A DNA stretch of 64,000 nucleotides from Bradyrhizobium sp. 141 (lineage in GTDB: Bacteria > Pseudomonadota > Alphaproteobacteria > Rhizobiales > Xanthobacteraceae). The stretch covers positions 1 to 64,000 of the forward strand of contig NZ_JADPKR010000053.1 in the NCBI RefSeq assembly GCF_023074055.1, read 5' to 3'. The notes under the pieces were generated by a model that searched no databases, was not told where the DNA came from, and saw nothing but the letters and a program-made list of their open reading frames with translations. A program made the position numbers and the translations under genes. How positions within the stretch are numbered: the stretch's first letter is position 1; the number at the start of each line of letters is the position of its first letter. Positions 61,568-64,000 of the stretch are shown here, in pieces.

Positions 61568-62448
61568 GTGCGCGCCTCCCCGCCGAACAGGCGGCCGCGC
61601 AGCCAGCCGGTGGTGATGTCGATGATGAAGACGGTGACGATGATGGTGAGCAGGATCGCGCTGACGTCCGAGTAATAGAACTTGCGGATGGCGACGACGA
61701 GTTCCTGGCCGATGCCACCGGCGCCGACGAAGCCCATCACGGAGGCTTCGCGGACGTTGATCTCGAAACGCAGCAACGCGTAGCTGGCATAGCCCGCGGT
61801 CACCTGCGGCACCACGGCAAACCGCATGCAGGACAGCCAGCTCGCCCCGGTCGAGCGGATGCCCTCGACCGGCTTCATGTCGGCGTTCTCGACAATCTCC
61901 GAGAACAGCTTGCCGAGCGCACCGGTGGAGTGGATCGCAATCGCGAGCACGCCCGCCATGGGTCCCAGACCGAAGGCGATCACGAAGATCAGCGCGAAGA
62001 CGATGCCCGGAACGGTGCGGGCGAATTCGAGCAGGCGCCGCACCGTGAAACGCAGCCAGGGTGCGGGCGAGGTGTTTTCAGCCGCGAAGAAGTTGAGGCA
62101 AAATGCCAAGGTGGCGCCGATCAGCGTGCCGACATAGCTGATGAGCAGGGTCTCGCCCAGCATCCTCAGCCATTTGCGCCAGCCCCACAGCCACTCGGCG
62201 ACATCGGTCCAAACGCGTTGGCCGTTGTCGAGTGTGAGGATGCGGTCGAAATAGCTGATGAAATTGCCGAAATAGGTGAAGAGCGTGCGCAAATTCACTT
62301 CGGCGCCGATCGCGGCGAGCATCAGAGCCGCGGCGAAGATCACGAGCCCCAGCAGCAGGCGGAGCCGCCTGCGCCCGATCGCCTGGCGATAAGCGGCGTT
62401 GAGCACGGCAAGCTGCTGTTCGGGAAGGATCGAAACCGCTGTTGTCAT
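61564..62448 (-). CDS. phnE: Phosphonate ABC transporter permease PhnE (first copy)
   Basis: A 294-residue membrane protein with the EAA region CMRFAVVPQVTAGYASYALLRFEINVREASVMGFVGAGGIGQELV. It is similar to the following copy but distinct, so the two may form a heterodimeric channel. The ATG at 62448 is the first ATG; the frame upstream has none. It follows phnD with a 72-base gap. Confidence 0.95.
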   Translation of the reverse strand: MTTAVSILPEQQLAVLNAAYRQAIGRRRLRLLLGLVIFAAALMLAAIGAEVNLRTLFTYFGNFISYFDRILTLDNGQRVWTDVAEWLWGWRKWLRMLGETLLISYVGTLIGATLAFCLNFFAAENTSPAPWLRFTVRRLLEFARTVPGIVFALIFVIAFGLGPMAGVLAIAIHSTGALGKLFSEIVENADMKPVEGIRSTGASWLSCMRFAVVPQVTAGYASYALLRFEINVREASVMGFVGAGGIGQELVVAIRKFYYSDVSAILLTIIVTVFIIDITTGWLRGRLFGGEART

Positions 62449-62520
62449 CGGCCTGAGATTAAGTCCCGTCAAAGAAAGAGCCGGGTCGATGGACCCGGCT
62501 CCAGTGGCATCGTCCCGAAC

Positions 62521-63456
62521 TTAGGACGCCTTCTTTTTACGCAGCGCGTCGACGAACTTGATCAGCTCGATCGTGCCGTCCCAATCCTTGGTGGTGGCGG
62601 GATGAAAGCCCTTCTTCTGGCCGTCCTGGAGACGATCGAAGGCCGCCTTGTCCTTGGCCGGCGCATCGAAGAACGCCTTGGTGATGGCGGCCTTGGCGTC
62701 GTCCGGCAGGTCGGAGTTGTAGGCATAGGGACCGTTGATGATCGGTGCCGACTTGTGGATGATGCGGAAGTCGTCCTTCTTCATCGCCGAGCCGTCGGCA
62801 TTCTTCAGCATGCCCTTGGTCAGCATCTGAGCCAGCGTCGAATCGTCGTCGGTGGTCCACTGGTTGGCCGCGACGTCGACCGTGCCCTGCGCCAGCGCCA
62901 GCATCGCGTTCTCGTGGCTGCCGGTGAAGACGACTTTGCTGAAATAGGTGTCGGCATCGTGGATGCCCATCTTGTCGAGCTCGAAGCGGGGCACGTTGTT
63001 ACCCGAGGTCGAATTCGGGTCAACCAAGCCGAGGTTCTTGCCCTTGAGCTGATCGATGGTCTTGTAGGCGCTGCTCGCCTTGACGAAGAACACCGAGTAG
63101 TAGCCGGTCGAGCCGTCGGCATTGATGTCGTTGGCGAAGGCGTCGGTCTTGACGCCGGTCAGGCGGGCGCGGGCAAAAGAGGCCGAACCGTAGCTGGCGA
63201 TATGGATGTTGCCGGCGCGCTGGCCTTCGATCACGGCGGCATAGTCGTTGGCGATGCGCAGCGTGACCTTCACGCCCAGCTCCTTGGAGAGATAGCTCAT
63301 GAACGGCGCCCAACGCTCGGTGACGCCGGAGGCATTCTCGGCCGGGACGACCGCGAAGGTCAGTTCGGGATATTTGGTTTTCCAGTCGTCCGCGGAGGCG
63401 GAAGCCGTGAGCGCGAGCACGGCGGCGCCGGCAAGGACTAATCTGCGAGTGATCAT
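62521..63456 (-). CDS. phnD: Phosphonate ABC transporter substrate-binding protein PhnD
   Basis: A 311-residue periplasmic receptor with a Sec signal (ITRRLVLAGAAVLALTASASAD). Features: LTFAVVPAENASGVTERWAPFMSYLSKELG, NIHIASYGSASFARA, GKNLGLVDPNSTSGNNVPRFEL and FSKVVFTGSHENAMLALAQGTVDVA, as in PhnD. GAGGGTATC precedes the ATG at 63456. It binds phosphonates for the PhnC-PhnE transporter. Confidence 0.96.
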   Translation of the reverse strand: MITRRLVLAGAAVLALTASASADDWKTKYPELTFAVVPAENASGVTERWAPFMSYLSKELGVKVTLRIANDYAAVIEGQRAGNIHIASYGSASFARARLTGVKTDAFANDINADGSTGYYSVFFVKASSAYKTIDQLKGKNLGLVDPNSTSGNNVPRFELDKMGIHDADTYFSKVVFTGSHENAMLALAQGTVDVAANQWTTDDDSTLAQMLTKGMLKNADGSAMKKDDFRIIHKSAPIINGPYAYNSDLPDDAKAAITKAFFDAPAKDKAAFDRLQDGQKKGFHPATTKDWDGTIELIKFVDALRKKKAS

Positions 63457-63515
63457 GATACCCTCTTCATCGGTTTGGGTCGGTTGACGCAAAGACTTGC
63501 AACTAAACGGATGGC

Positions 63516-64000
63516 TCAGGCGGCTGCGGCCGTTCCGAGCGCGGGGACACCCGCGGGCGCCGGAACAGGCATGGCGCCCATGACATCGGCGGCTTCGAGA
63601 TCGTAGAGCTCGCGCGCGACGTGGTCGGTCAGCGCGGACGGTGCCCCGTCAAACACCACGCGACCCTGCGCCATGCCGATCAGGCGATCGCAATAGCTGC
63701 GCGCCAGATCGAGCGAATGCAGGTTGCAGAGCACGGTGATGCCGAAATGCTTGTTGATGCGCAGCAGCGCATCCATCACGATCTTGGTGTTGCGCGGATC
63801 GAGCGAGGCGATCGGCTCGTCGGCGAGGATGATGTCGGGCTGCTGCACCAGGGCGCGCGCGATCGCGACGCGCTGCTGCTGGCCGCCGGAGAGCTGGTCG
63901 GCGCGCTGGGCGGCGAGCGATGCGATGTCGAACTGTTCGAGTGCGGACATCGCCAGCGCCTTGTCCTGCTCCGGCCAGATCTGCGACAGCGAGCGCCAGG
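63516..64000 (-). CDS. phnC: Phosphonate ABC transporter ATPase PhnC, 5' end outside the window
   Basis: The C-terminal 161 residues of an ABC ATPase are seen: signature [20 protein letters not shown], Walker [14 protein letters not shown], and switch His in [10 protein letters not shown]. The frame stays open to the window edge ([17 protein letters not shown] before the internal Met at 63950), so the start and Walker A are beyond it. It is followed by phnD with a 59-base gap. Confidence 0.96.
   Translation of the reverse strand, partial: WRSLSQIWPEQDKALAMSALEQFDIASLAAQRADQLSGGQQQRVAIARALVQQPDIILADEPIASLDPRNTKIVMDALLRINKHFGITVLCNLHSLDLARSYCDRLIGMAQGRVVFDGAPSALTDHVARELYDLEAADVMGAMPVPAPAGVPALGTAAAA

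Overview
The window is about 64 kb of GC-rich chromosomal DNA from an alphaproteobacterium, most likely Bradyrhizobium or a close relative in the Nitrobacteraceae. I infer this from gene content: a hisD/UPF0262/phosphatase/maf/yacG block, a TAXI-TRAP transporter followed by DUF1850, PaaI, RidA and DUF3088 homologues, and a rhizobial C-P lyase arrangement. Several families of palindromic intergenic repeats point the same way. No phage, plasmid or CRISPR signal was seen. The only mobile-element trace is a decayed IS3-type orfA fragment near 22.1-22.35 kb.

Left third (0-26 kb). A minus-strand TAXI-TRAP operon lies at 0.15-4.65 kb: binding protein, fused permease, DUF1850 and SDR. Its binding-protein gene is broken by a one-base frameshift. 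Then come secreted hypothetical proteins, a Nudix hydrolase, a PaaI thioesterase, an aldo/keto reductase, a TTC38-like TPR protein, DUF3088, an isochorismatase-like hydrolase, a His-rich secreted protein with a clear terminator, an amine-oxidase-type flavoprotein, a RibD-C reductase and a heme-binding beta-barrel protein. Two very small genes follow, one encoding an exported VRDHR-repeat peptide. After them are a large GGDEF-EAL sensor and a DUF1326-DUF2182 pair. A TakP-like DctP-DctQ-DctM TRAP system closes this part.

Middle (26-42 kb). tRNA-Phe, yacG, maf, a low-molecular-weight phosphatase, UPF0262, hisD and DUF2948 run on the minus strand. They are followed by a divergent SDR/TetR pair that shares an operator-like palindrome, an alpha/beta hydrolase, EthD, a cNMP-domain thioredoxin-reductase-like fusion, tRNA-Thr and RidA. 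A ~600 bp apparently non-coding, strongly structured element lies at 38.1-38.7 kb. Beyond it is a ferric-reductase-like membrane protein beside a Tat-exported intradiol-dioxygenase-like protein.

Right third (42-64 kb). An IclR-controlled catabolic operon lies at 42.4-47.1 kb: LigI-like hydrolase, RidA, HpaH-like hydratase, FAH hydrolase, flavin reductase and a Bug-type solute-binding protein. Next are an O-acetylhomoserine sulfhydrylase, a hydrolase, a DUF6496 basic protein and an SsuA-like binding protein. The window ends in a complete C-P lyase locus: phnGHIJKLMN plus an FMN-binding PPOX gene, a divergent phnF, two phnE genes, phnD and a partial phnC. A PHO-box-like repeat and a PhnF-type palindrome lie between phnF and phnG. 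They show that the first ATG of the phnG reading frame lies inside the promoter.

The genes work mainly as import-plus-metabolism modules (two TRAP systems, one Bug protein, one SsuA-like protein, phosphonate ABC/C-P lyase), with redox and detoxification enzymes between them. Convergent gene ends are repeatedly occupied by palindromic elements that probably end transcription in both directions.
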